NCBI GenBank assembly: GCA_944470555.2 | Contig: CALYCZ020000356.1 | Location: 1 to 64,000, forward strand | Length of the DNA stretch: 64,000 nucleotides | Direction of reading: 5' to 3' | Origin: Heterobilharzia americana | Taxonomy: Eukaryota; Platyhelminthes; Trematoda; Strigeidida; Schistosomatidae | Shown here: piece by piece, positions 11,094 to 21,025 of the stretch | How positions within the stretch are numbered: position 1 is the stretch's first letter | Layout: the number at the start of each line of letters is the position of its first letter | The notes under the pieces: model-generated | What the model was told of the DNA's origin: nothing | What the model saw: the letters and a program-made list of their open reading frames with translations, nothing else | Database searches by the model: none | Program-made: the position numbers and the translations under genes

Positions 11094-12076
11094 AGCATTA
11101 AATATTTAAAACTGTGATATATATTTAGTTGATTACTGTGACAGGCATTATGGCATAAGCAAAGTATGTCGGTTCCATAACAAATAACCGACTTCGTGTG
11201 CAATGAAGTAGTCGACAGAACTTCGCTTCAACGTTTGTGCGTACAGTAGAACTAGGTGTGATGGAAAATGGGAAAAGAAATTGTCATCTAGAGCGATATA
11301 GAGTTAGTGGGACGGGGATAGAGATGTCGAAAGTGATATGAAGTTGTCTAAATAATTTGCTAACTTATTTGTCTGGTTCACTTTGAAATTCTCGTTGGTG
11401 TCAACAGATTCATGTTTACTTTGCAACCACTGAACTGAGGTCGATGACTCCAATATGTGAACCGATGAAAGCTACGATGAGATATGGTCAATTTGTGAAG
11501 GCATTCACCAATAGTAATCTTTAACTCGAAAGATGACAAATTAGTGACTAGTGGGTAGTGGGTAACTGGTGTAGCCATCTTTTTCTTAGTGTTCAACACT
11601 GACCAATGTGTAGGGATCACATTCCACAGTGGTCACTAATGCGTTCACTGAATTCAGTGATAGAGGAAAAGCCATCAAGTGAATGGCTCATCGGTAAGGT
11701 TTCTGACTTCGATACGAAGTGACGTATGCTGGAACCGTCTATAGATTATGACTTTCGTTTTTGTAGCAGTGGTTGAATGTTGGTCAACTGCTGCTCGGTA
11801 AGAGACGTGATATGCGTTGGCAGGATTTCTAACGGTATTGGTTGGGTGCGCAGTACTGAGGAGTCACAAACCACGAGAGAACGGATATCTAATACTCCAG
11901 TGTTCTCCAACTCGTATCAGTTCATGTAGAAGGCTACAGTAAGTTTATTTTTATAGTTGACAACTTTCAATAGCAGCAAACACGATTAATCCCAATCCGA
12001 AGATAGCACACCGATCTGCGTGGAAATAAACAAATACAGTGCATATTTAATTCACGTAACACACAGTTTGAAGTAT

Positions 12077-12159
12077 TTATATCAAGTTGAAATGAGTGAT
12101 ATAGAAAGCACAGACTACTTGGATGTTTGCTGCTACTGTTACAGCTTCTGCTTGTGAAT
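12077..12159 (-). CDS. Possible terminal exon of a minus-strand membrane-protein gene
   Basis: After an AAG acceptor, the two bases AT join the A left by the exon at 12670, and the frame reads SQAEAVTVAANIQVVCAFYI then THFNLI and TAA (12077-12079). The hydrophobic reading and exact phase fit suggest the end of the gene whose other exons are at 12670-12745 and 14091-14296. The acceptor has a poor pyrimidine tract. This is inference from frame and splice signals only. Confidence 0.3.
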
Positions 12160-12669
12160 CTTGTGCATGAAATTTCGTTAGTCAGCTTGTTTGCTTGTTT
12201 GTTCAAATTAAAATATTGGCGAATAGTTAGTTGTCAGTCGACAGATGGTTGTTAAATGAGGGGCAAAGCTTGTGCGTTTAGATATCTGACACGTGAAAAA
12301 CTAGGATGATGAGGAACTACTTGATGATATATCTGTTCAATTTACTTACATTTCCTATGCAATTTTAACCAAATGTGATTACAGTACTTTATGTCTGCGA
12401 CTGTTTCACTTAGTTTTGAGCACCTATAAACTGTTGACATGACGAAAGCTCGAAATAGATGAGGTTGAGAAAACTCAATCGAAGGGATCTTGAAGGAAGT
12501 GAGTAGTGAGAAGCTTTCTCAACTACTTCCTATATCAGACATCTGTCAGTCATGTGAAAAATATGCAGGTAATGTAATTGCCAAATACAAAAATGAGTTA
12601 ATCTACGATGAAATTTCGAGTTATAAAAATACATGACAGCGGTACTCTCGACTATCTTTTGGAATGTAC

Positions 12670-12745
12670 TTGCTTTGCATAATACAGTAAGACTATGCAA
12701 GTGCTCATTTAATTCCATTGATTGTCTACTCATCTCATCTTCCAC
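12670..12745 (-). CDS. Possible internal exon of the minus-strand membrane-protein gene
   Basis: On the minus strand a CTCGTAG acceptor is followed by GTG GAA GAT in phase 0. The reading is VEDEMSRQSMELNEHLHSLT then VLCKA, up to a GTACAT donor, leaving one A. The charged, helix-like sequence would be a cytosolic linker between the hydrophobic flanking exons. The phase agrees with the exon at 14091. The family is unknown. Confidence 0.3.
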
Positions 12746-13084
12746 CTACGAGTGAGTGAGTATGTGTTCGGATATTGACATTGACATTTTGGCTTCTATA
12801 GATGATAGATATTTGACTAGCATGAAGTAGCTACTTGTCAAACAGCTGGTTATCGTTTGTGTGTGAAATGAGTTGGTAGGAACAAGTGCCAAACAAGACT
12901 GACGACTTGATGAAATGGACCAACGAAACGATTCAGCTGGTTATCAAATCCAAATTGGATTACCTATCAAGATTGATGGGGATTAGTGTGTGATTATTAT
13001 TGTTTTTAAGTTGGAACTCAGTTTCATTTACATCCAGTGAGTGTTCCAGGTGAATATAGATTGCAGTATAAGGGATTTTATATG

Positions 13085-13253
13085 ATACCGTCGTTGACTG
13101 GACTGAATTGATCGGTCTGTATTGGCATATGGGCTCGTGTGCGGATGCCTCGATGTTGCCAGCAATCTAATTATGTTAAGGGTGGATCGTGGCTAGCGGT
13201 GGAATCCAGGATGCGCATTTCGTCCTATTTGGGACTCGTCAGCTGGATATACT
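13085..13253 (-). mobile_element. SM-alpha-type SINE, hammerhead and 3' part
   Basis: On the minus strand a hammerhead (13252-13196) is followed by the downstream part of the SINE: GCTAGCCACGATCCACC, then TTAACATAATTAGATTGC, then a GAGGCATCCGCAC block and an AATTCAGTCC tail at about 13100. The tRNA-like head is absent. The same blocks follow hammerheads elsewhere in this window. Schistosome hammerhead SINEs of this organisation are established; the subfamily is not determined. Confidence 0.75.
13196..13252 (-). ncRNA. Hammerhead ribozyme, intact core
   Basis: On the minus strand all core elements are in order: stem I strand ATCCAG, core CTGACGA, stem II GTCC/GGAC closed by a CAAATA loop, GAAA, a minimal stem III ATGC/GCAT, the cleavage-site C, then the returning stem I strand CTGGAT. 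Predicted cleavage is between minus-strand bases 13210 and 13209. The very short stem III is typical of schistosome hammerheads, which are known to depend on dimers or loop contacts. Nothing in the core is mutated, so this one could be active. Confidence 0.85.
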
Positions 13254-13256
13254 TTC

Positions 13257-13372
13257 CATGATCCATCCTTAACATAATTAGATTACTGGCAATATCGAGG
13301 CATCCGCACAGGAGCCCATATGCTAATAGGGACCGATCAATTCGGTCCAATCAACGACGGAATCATAAAAAA
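13257..13372 (+). mobile_element. SM-alpha-type SINE, 3' part in opposite orientation
   Basis: CCATGATCCATCCTTAACAT, then TAGATTACTGGCAAT, the GAGGCATCCGCAC block and an AATTCGGTCC tail form a second SINE 3' segment. It is arranged head-to-head with the minus-strand copy. The two make an inverted repeat of roughly 95 bp per arm with the hammerhead in the loop. Confidence 0.7.
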
Positions 13373-13394
13373 CCCTTTTTATTAAAAACTATCC

Positions 13395-13612
13395 CCGTCG
13401 CACAAGAAGTGGCTATCGTGGCTCGGTGGTGAAGTGTAAAACGCCCTGGGTTGGATTGATCGCTCCCGAGTCCGAATCCCGGTAGGAACAACATCACTCA
13501 CTGGGAAGCAGGTACATCCAGCTGACGAGTCCCAGATAGGATGAAATGTGCATTCTGGATTCCACTGCTAGCCACGATCCATCCTCCCTAACATGAATAT
13601 AGATTATACATG
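13395..13612 (+). mobile_element. SM-alpha-type SINE with tRNA-like head and hammerhead
   Basis: A head with RNA polymerase III box-like sequences (A-box-like TGGCTCGGTGG near 13420 and B-box-like GAGTCCGAATCCC near 13470) precedes a hammerhead at 13515-13568. GCTAGCCACGATCCATCC follows, and the copy then ends by about 13612, short of the GAGGCATCCGCAC block. It therefore has a 5' end but a truncated 3' end. Confidence 0.75.
13515..13568 (+). ncRNA. Hammerhead ribozyme, variant at the cleavage site
   Basis: The order is ATCCAG, core CTGACGA, stem II GTCC/GGAT (one G-U closing pair), GAAA, stem III ATGT/GCAT with a G-U pair, then T instead of C at the cleavage position (13554), and CTGGAT. 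U at this position is tolerated by hammerheads but usually slows cleavage. The core is otherwise complete, so reduced activity is the expectation. Confidence 0.75.
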
Positions 13613-14090
13613 AACGAAATACTGAATAAGAGTTGGTGTAAGCAGGGGACTCTGTTCATGTGGGGATATTTAACGAATGATAGAAGTTGAACAAATCGGA
13701 TATATATAGACAGTGGATTGTCAGCTTGTCAATGGAGTGTGAACAACAGTTTCATTGATTGATTCGATACTGAAGCATAATTTGTTTTGCTCGGTCGAGG
13801 TGACATCAGTTCCCACGAGGATTCAGACTCATCGTACTGAGTACTGAGTACTGATAGGCAAATAATCTAGCTCAACTAGGCCTGGCTGGCTGTCGATAGC
13901 CTCAATTCATCTAGTATCTGTGTCTTCTGGTCCGGTGACTGTCTTCCAAATGATCGAGAGAATTCGGTCACCACTCAGGAATAGACAACATGAAATCGCT
14001 CATTCTGGAGTAATCGGTCGATACACTCTAGTTGATGACCTCCAAACAGGATGAAACACGTATACCAATTACAACAATTATCCAACTTAC

Positions 14091-14296
14091 TCTGTTTTGG
14101 CCGTAAGCAATTAATATTAGACATAACATGACGTCTGCAATCAACAGAATAATGGCACCAATTTGAATCTTGATAAAATATGCAATCAGATTATATTTCA
14201 TACGACAGCCGAGGAAAAATGTGACGGTCACTTGTCCCAGTGTCAACACCCAAGAAATCATCAACCATGTCACTTCACACGTGACTTCAGACGTGA
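14091..14296 (-). CDS. Possible exon with two membrane helices
   Basis: On the minus strand the reading starts after ATAG and runs TSEVTCEVTWLMISWVLTLG and on to a perfect donor, AGA followed by GTAAGT, at 14090. It contains two strongly hydrophobic segments (around WLMISWVLTLGQVTVTFF and IGAIILLIADVMLCLILIAYG) with a basic loop between (GCRMKYN), typical of a multi-pass membrane protein. It ends in phase 0, matching the exon at 12745. Upstream exons are not identified; an open stretch at 15072-14752 is a weak candidate. The family is not recognised. Confidence 0.4.
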
Positions 14297-14751
14297 CTAT
14301 AAGTGTTCCAGTAAGTGTTGCAGTATTTCATTCTGATGAAAAGTGATGATAGAAAAAGTTGTGAAAATGTTAAATATTGTCTAATTGTGACAAGTGGTCA
14401 GATAGACGACTGTACAGTTTCCATGGACTCATTATATTTCGTCGAAATATTAATTTTTGTTCAGCGAGAAATTTCACTTTCTCCTCTATTTGTCAAGAGG
14501 ATATTACATTTCAGTGTACGGGATAAACTTTCGTTGATAAACGAAGGTGACGTTTAAAATGGATGTTGTTGCCTACGTAGTTACTGCCAAGATCCTCTTT
14601 GTCCGCTTGTGGTTGGTCACCACGATGCCAAATTATCGAAGAATGAAAGGAAAATGCTGAGAAGACTGTTTCTTCTTTTCATGAACAGTGAATGGTAGAT
14701 CCGCGACTTGATGCTTGAACTACTCGACTTTCAACTAGTGATTCACAAGTT

Positions 14752-15072
14752 TCAACCCCAATTCATATGTCGACGTCTGGACACTGAGTTAGTTTTATTA
14801 ACTATCGCACAATAGATACTGGTCACTAATTGTTGCAGAAATGTGCACTGGGGAGCTGAATGCATTACGATTCGACTTTTGACCAGTGAGTGAGTGAGCA
14901 GCGATTCGCTTCGAAGTATGCTTTTCAATTGTCTAGAACACTGTCGTTCACACACTGGTCTACCGGCGCGAATCGAATCAATTTCATTCACTTCATTGTT
15001 GATTACTTCAACTTTTCCTATAGAATGATGGTAGTCAAATGACAGGAGAGACTTTGTGAGACTAGGTTTCAT
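14752..15072 (-). other. 106-codon minus-strand open frame of unknown status
   Basis: It starts MKPSLTKSLLSFDYHHSIGK and is open to 14752. It is hydrophilic with several Arg/Cys residues and has no recognisable domain. It lies upstream of the proposed membrane-protein exons on the same strand and might belong to that gene, but no convincing donor in the right phase was found. Confidence 0.2.
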
Positions 15073-15247
15073 GCTTGTCAGTCACAATGTCACATTTTAC
15101 TCAGGACTAGGCAGTGACCCAGTGGGGAGCACTTCGTATGCTTGAGCGTTAACTCATACTACTCGAACGCATAAGTAGTACTCATTGATTATAGGTAGAG
15201 AAAAAAGACAGATTGAGCGGAAATATAAATACCTTTTCAATTGTATA

Positions 15248-15271
15248 TACATATATATATATATATATATT
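15248..15271. repeat. (TA)n microsatellite
   Basis: A short AT dinucleotide run in non-coding sequence. Confidence 0.9.
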
Positions 15272-16050
15272 TCTAACGTTTAAACCGTTATTGAAATTAT
15301 TTTGTAACAAGTCATTTCTAGGCAAACTGCATACTAAGTGGCAACCTAACTGGAATATCTCTTCTTGACTGGTCAGTTATAAATAATAACTAAATACGTA
15401 AGAATAAAACGTAAGTGAAAATTGATCTTCACTTCGTCAGCTTTATTCATTAGTATGCACGGATTATATTGAAATGTCAGTATATGTCACTTTAACCGTG
15501 TGTCGTCATCAAGTTGACGAAATCTCTTCGGCTGTTAAAATCTACTGACAATTATTTTCAATGCAGCAGTGGTAAAAATATTGGAGAAAGCAAAGCCTGT
15601 CGATGTGCAGGGAATATCAATGACTAGACTAACCAACACTAAGGAGTACCACAAACCTCCATCAACCTCATTCAACAACAGCAGCTATGTGCTATATGAA
15701 GATGGTACATGCCAACTGATTCACAATGCAAAACTCAGTGACGCCTTCGAACTAACGTGAAGACAGCAAGGAGTGAAGTAAGGCTGCCGCTTACTATCAC
15801 CGATCATCTTCCTCATTGTGCTCGACTGGTTTATGCAGCAAACCGTGAGGAGCTGTGAGAAGATGGGGATACGCTGGTTGGATGGATGAAAAGACTCTAG
15901 AAGATTTGGATTTCACCACCGATGATGATTTATGTCTAATGTGTTGTGGAAGATGTGAAGAAGAGGCAGGACAGGGCAGGGCAGCGAGGATTTGACTTCA
16001 AGTGAACGTGGAAAGGACAGAGGTGATGAAGTTACCCAACCAACCAACCA

Positions 16051-16052
16051 AC

Positions 16053-16083
<31 letters not shown>

Positions 16084-16084
16084 A
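16051..16084. repeat. (CTA)n trinucleotide run
   Basis: About 11 CTA triplets inside the RTE fragment. The opposite arm of the inverted repeat has a GTT run at the matching place (about 17847-17863). Confidence 0.85.
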
Positions 16085-16265
16085 AGCACCAATCACCATC
16101 AACGGGAGAAATCTGAAGGAAGTAGTCTCCTTCACCTACCTAGGTAGGCAGCATCGTTTCAACTACAGCAGGCAGCACAGGCACAGATGACGACGTGAAA
16201 GACAGACAGGATGTGAAAGACAGCAAGACAGGCCTTCCTGCATTAACCTGAAACCAGTGTGGAGA

Positions 16266-16307
16266 TCCACTCCACTCCACTCCACTCCACTCCACTCCAC
16301 TCCACTC
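16266..16307. repeat. (TCCAC)n minisatellite in an RTE relic
   Basis: About eight TCCAC pentamers replace the ATCTACTGCACTCAGC region of the intact element. The mirror copy at about 17618-17655 has the complementary (GAGTG)n expansion. The expansion is therefore shared by both arms and predates, or was copied with, the inverted duplication. Confidence 0.85.
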
Positions 16308-16457
16308 AGCATAAAGCGTGAACAACAACATCCGGATTTTCAACACTAAGTCAGTCAAGTGAGTCAGTGCTTCGATGTGATGGTCGACAGACTTGGCGCG
16401 TCACCAAAAACATTTCCAACAAACTGTAGACATCATTCATCAACAGCTGCCACCTAC

Positions 16458-16496
16458 GCTCACTCACTCACTCACTCACTGACTCACTGACTCACT
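16458..16496. repeat. (CTCA)n tetranucleotide run
   Basis: A tandem CTCA/ACTC run within the RTE relic. The mirror arm carries (GAGT)n at 17427-17470. Confidence 0.85.
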
Positions 16497-17326
16497 CGAT
16501 ACTGAAGATGGAGATCAGATGGATTGCCAGAATAATAAGAATAAGCAACAAGGAACTCAGTGTGGCTGGCGACGAACCAACGAACCAACCAAGAACCCAT
16601 CACCCAACAACTATGCAGAAGAGTGTGGAGATGGACTGGATTGGTTTAGATTGTATTGTATTGTATTGGGTATAGAGTGAGAAGACCGATTGGGGACACC
16701 ACACGACCAGGCGTGGCCAGTCCGTCGAGTGGAACGAGAATGGGAAACGACGAGTTGGTCGTCCCACCTGAGGTTGATATGTAGGAGATGGTGTGAGGAA
16801 TAAATGAAAGCTTGTGGGTAGATTTTGAGCGAGGTTGAAAAGACTGGAGAGAAGAGAGTGAAATGGTGACGTGTTATCGAAGCTCTATGTTCCACTAGGA
16901 ACCCAAGGGACAAATAATAATAAATAAACCAGTTTCCTCTACGAACGTCAGTGAGCAGGTTGACAGGATTTTGGAATTTTGTTTAAGCTTCTCATGTGAT
17001 AGATGGGAATGAGGTGTATGAGAATGGTAAGTGATTCTTCTGGATATTTCGTCAATTTGTGGTAGTAGTCGAAAACCGAGGGGACATCTCATTGCAAATT
17101 TTAACTTTGTATCACAGTAGCATAAAAATGTTTCTGTTGTTGTGATCACACTCGCTTGTCTAGAGAGGCTTTCGATAAGCTAGTGGAGTATAATACAATA
17201 CCTGTGTATGTCATACATTTGATTGCTTGCTCATTGACTGTTTAGTATGTAGTGTGTGTGGAAAGTGAGATACTTCGACATTATTTCACGATTCTGAAAT
17301 CAGTGTGACACTGAACATATATGATG

Positions 17327-18840
17327 GGTTGTTGGTTGGTTCGTTGGTTGGTCGCCAGCCACACTGAGTTCCTTGTTGCTTATTCTTATTATTCTGGCAA
17401 TCCATGTGATCTCCATCTACAGTATCGAGTGAGTGAGTGAGTCAGTGAGTGAGTGAGTGAGTGAGTGAGCGTAAGTGGCAGCTGTTGATGAATGACGTCT
17501 ACAGTTTGTTGGAAATGTTTTTAGTGACGCGCCAAGTCTGTCGACCATCACATCGAAGCACTGACTTACTTGACTGACTTGGTGTTGAAAATCCGGATGT
17601 TGTTGTTCACGCTTTATGCTGAGTGGAGTGGAGTGGAGTGGAGTGGAGTGGAGTGCAGTGGATCTCCACACTGGTTTCAGGTTAATGCAGGAAGGCCTGT
17701 CTTGCTGTCTTTCACATCCTGTCTGTCTTTGACGTCGTCATCTGTGCCTGTGCTGCCTGCTGTAGTTGAAACGATGCTGCCTGCCCAGGTAGGTGAAGGA
17801 GACTACTTCCTTCAGATTTCTCCCGTTGATGGTGATTGGTGCTTGTTGTTGTTGTTGTTGTAGTGTTGTTGTGGTTGGTTGGTTGGTTGGGTAACTTGAT
17901 CACCTCTGTCTTTTCCACGTTCACTTGAAGTCAAATCCTCGCTGCCCTGCCCTGTCCTGCCTCTTCTTCACATCTTCCACAACACATTAGACATAAATCA
18001 TCATCATCGGTGGTGAAATCCAAGTCTTCTAGAGTCTTTTCATCCATCCAACCAGCGTATCCCCATCTTCGCACAGCTCCTCACGGTTTGCTGCATCATC
18101 CAGTTGATCACAATGAGGAAGATGATCGGTGATAGTAAGCGGCAGCCTCACTCTACTCCTTGCTGTCTTCACGTTAGTTCGAAGGCGTCACTGAGTTTTG
18201 CATTGTGAATCACTTGGCATGTACCATCTTCATATAGCACATAGCTGCTGTTGTTGAATGAGGTTGATCAAGGTCAATCAATGTTTGTGGCACTAAAATT
18301 GTAGTGTTGAAGCAGCTGTCTGCCAGATTACTTCTCAGTCGACGCTATCGAAGGCCTTTCCAAAGTGGATAAAGTTGAGGTAGGGAGAGAGAGAGAGAGT
18401 AGCCATTCTATCATTCTGCGCTCTCTTCTATGATGATGCGTAGCGTACTATTGCAATTTGATCCTCACATGATTCGTACTTCGTGAATCCAGCCTCCTAC
18501 AGTTGTAATTTTGAATCGAGAGGATGTTTCAGTGTCTCGAGGATGATGTAGGTTAATATTTTGCATAGGGTGGACAAGGGTGGAGCATGATTGCATGCCA
18601 GTTCTTGCAAAGACCGTGGTTACCCTTCTTTCGGAGTTTGACAACGTAGCCCTTCTCCTAATAAATAGGAAGGTACCTTTCCCTCCTTCCTTCCTTCCTT
18701 GCATGCTTGCAAACCTTCTACAATAGTGGTGTAGTGTGAGCATTTCCGCTGTTGTCTCTGTGTCTGTTTTTAGTGCTCCTGGTGGAATACCATCGTGTCC
18801 TGCTGCTGAGCTCAGCAACAGTACTATCATGGAACATATA
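17327..18840 (-). mobile_element. RTE retrotransposon fragment, antisense
   Basis: The minus strand follows the reverse-transcriptase region of the RTE element from about base 30780 to 32030 of the copy-A element. It includes the HYCRR block, the GSRMKYE-like finger region, the AFDSV box (FGKAFDSV-like near 18345) and the C-terminal thumb. It stops before the element's 3' tail. From about 18270 down to 17327 it is the mirror image of 15660-16590. Frames are broken. Confidence 0.75.
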
Positions 18841-19009
18841 AGACTGTAAGGCCATTCGGAATCTGCACGTAACTCATTCGATGTGATGTATGATTTGCGA
18901 GTACTCCGTTTAAACGGCTTTCGTTCACTTCTTCTTTAAAAAGCGCAAGTTCCCACTGTTTACAAAGAAAATACTAAACCTTTGGTATATATTTTATCAT
19001 TTTCTTTTT

Positions 19010-19405
19010 CTGTCGCCTACGCTCACTCAATACTGACGCTGAAGATGAGATGGCCAGAATAATAGGAATGAGCAAGAACGAACTGTGGCTGTCTTGTAAC
19101 AAACCAACGAACCAACAACCTATCGCCCAACAGATATGCAGAAGCGGCAAGTGGAAATGGACTGGATAGGACATACACTGAGAAGGCAGTTTGGGGAACT
19201 CACATGACAGATGAGGCCGTAGAGTGGAAGCCAAATGGGTTAAGGACGAGTTGGGCGTCTGAGCTGACTGAGGATGACATGGAGGAAGAAATGTAAGGTT
19301 GTGGGCAGTGGTTGAGTCAGGTTGAAAAGGCTGTAGATAGACAAGGGAGTGAAATGGTAACGTGCTGGTGAAGCCTTATGTTCATCCCACTAGGAAGCCA
19401 AGGAA
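19010..19405 (+). mobile_element. RTE 3' fragment at the left end of the inverted arm
   Basis: Same relic as 28636-29026 in copy A but in the opposite orientation: TGTCGCCTACGCTCACTC onward to AGGAAGCCAAGGAAGAAAT. It retains 45 bp (19133-19177) that all three direct copies lack and that matches the complete RTE (GCAGGAGGAAGTGGAGATGG region at 32070). It is truncated at 19010 by the array boundary. Confidence 0.8.
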
Positions 19406-20884
19406 GAAATTTTTTCGATGTCTTACAGTAATCAATGTAAACCAATCCATGTACAGAATCCGGTGCTGCAGGGGTTCACTTGTGGTTGAATTAACTAGTC
19501 TTGAGTGGTAGTGCTGATTGCTTTAGGTTAGCCTGTTCAATTGGGAGTTTCAATGGCTTACATAGGCGGCTACAAGAGTGACACATCTTGAGTTACAACA
19601 ACTCTCACCACTCTTCTGCAAATGTCTACGCAACACTCCGATTATCTGCGAAAACAAATGTTTTTATAACACAATAGTGGCTACCAACGGAATACACAAC
19701 ATGCACTACCTAACATGTGCGACTCACTTGTCAGCTGAATGATGAAAATGCCTCCTGCATTCCGATGTTAGCCACTACTATGTAATGAATTGTGAATATT
19801 CAGGCAGGCTCGATGCATCCCTATAGGACGGCGTTCATTTCAACCTTCATTTTCCATGCATGCATTATTCGTCAATAGGTTAGTGACTTGAACCCCTGAT
19901 TGCTGACTACTGACAGCTATCTATGGTTAGAAAGAGATTGGAGGCCTAACAACAAATGTGTCACTATGTCGAAGTTCCAGGTTGGTGCCTGATTTGATTA
20001 GTTGACTTAGTCGCGTATTGTTCAATCGCCATGTCATTTATGCCACAGGCTGAATCAGGATGAAGTAGGCTAACAAGTAGATCAGTGTACGAGACACAAG
20101 AGGAAAAGATGAGATCAAGCTTCATCCTACGGTGAAATAGTGGAACATTACAATGTGGTTTCACAAGCAAACTAAGTCATTCTAATGAATTAAATTATTT
20201 TTTATCACTTTAAATCAGCTTTCATGAATTCAACTCTGAAACCTAGTTCGATGTATCATTATTTTCATTCTGTTGATTTTCACTCTTATTTGTCCTTTGA
20301 TTCACCTTTTCTACATGACCTCTGTTCATATCCTCACCCGTCATCAAATAAATACCTATGACATGTACGTATAGGATCAAATTGTTCGAAATGTGATGCT
20401 CCAAAGGATAACATGATTCAAACAATATATATCTTCCCATTGTTTTGTCGAACTTTATAAAGGGAAGAAGTTGTCTTATAAAATGACATCACTGATCCAC
20501 TCTTCTTTTCCCAGTGGAGAAGGCTCACAGTTATCTGACCATTATAGCCTACATCATACGAACCAGATCTCATTTAGGTTATCTCTTCTATATTTGAAAC
20601 AATGATTCTATCTCTCAACCTATTACTGCAAATATTATCTTACTTACATAGGGAAGCCTTTCGTAAAACAGCAAGATCGAGAAGACCTTGGCAGTTGCTA
20701 CTACACAATTGGCTGATGTCCAGATTTCATGACTAACTTGGATACCACACTCCGTGTATTCCCTCAGTGTGAGGAGAATTGGTTAATTGATTAGATTATC
20801 ATGGTGATAGTTGTGATCAGTTGACTTGGTTGCATATTTAGTGGTGTTCAGTGCTAAGCATGGCTTCGTGAACCAATCTATCAG

Positions 20885-21025
20885 GTGACTGATGCCATCC
20901 TAATGCATCTGCCTGCTTTCATTATCATTACCACGAAGGGATGTTCACATTTAGGCATCAGGTTGGAAAACCTAGTAGAATCAGGTGACTCAATTACACG
21001 AACTTGGAAGACGTTTGGACTGCAG
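20885..21025 (+). CDS. Possible exon carried by the repeat unit (inverted-arm copy)
   Basis: Bounded by a TATCAG acceptor and a CAG/GTAGTA donor, 141 nt, phase 0 at both ends. The reading is TDAILMHLPAFIIITTKGC, then SHLGIRLENLVESGD, then SITRTWKTFGLQ, with a hydrophobic core. The same frame is open antisense in copies B (41854-41714) and C (56914-56774). No family is recognised and no partner exon is secure, so the exon could be fortuitous. Confidence 0.3.

Larger units (their letters stand above)
15642..16926 (+). mobile_element. RTE retrotransposon 3' fragment, sense
   Basis: Collinear with bases about 31268-32337 of the complete copy-A element. It runs from the GAGTACCACAAACCTCC block through a decayed FADD region, the NVERTEVMKLP motif and the C-terminal arm, to the terminal TTCCACTAGGAACCC and AATAATAATAAATAAA tail (16926). 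It is 5'-truncated, as is usual for non-LTR elements, and full of stops. Several simple-repeat expansions interrupt it. It faces the antisense fragment at 17327-18840. Confidence 0.8.

Noticed and set aside
11690..11760. tRNA-like GGCTCATCGGTAAGG followed by a stem-like CTTCGATACGAAG
   Set aside because: No usable B box or T arm; too degenerate to call a tRNA or a SINE.
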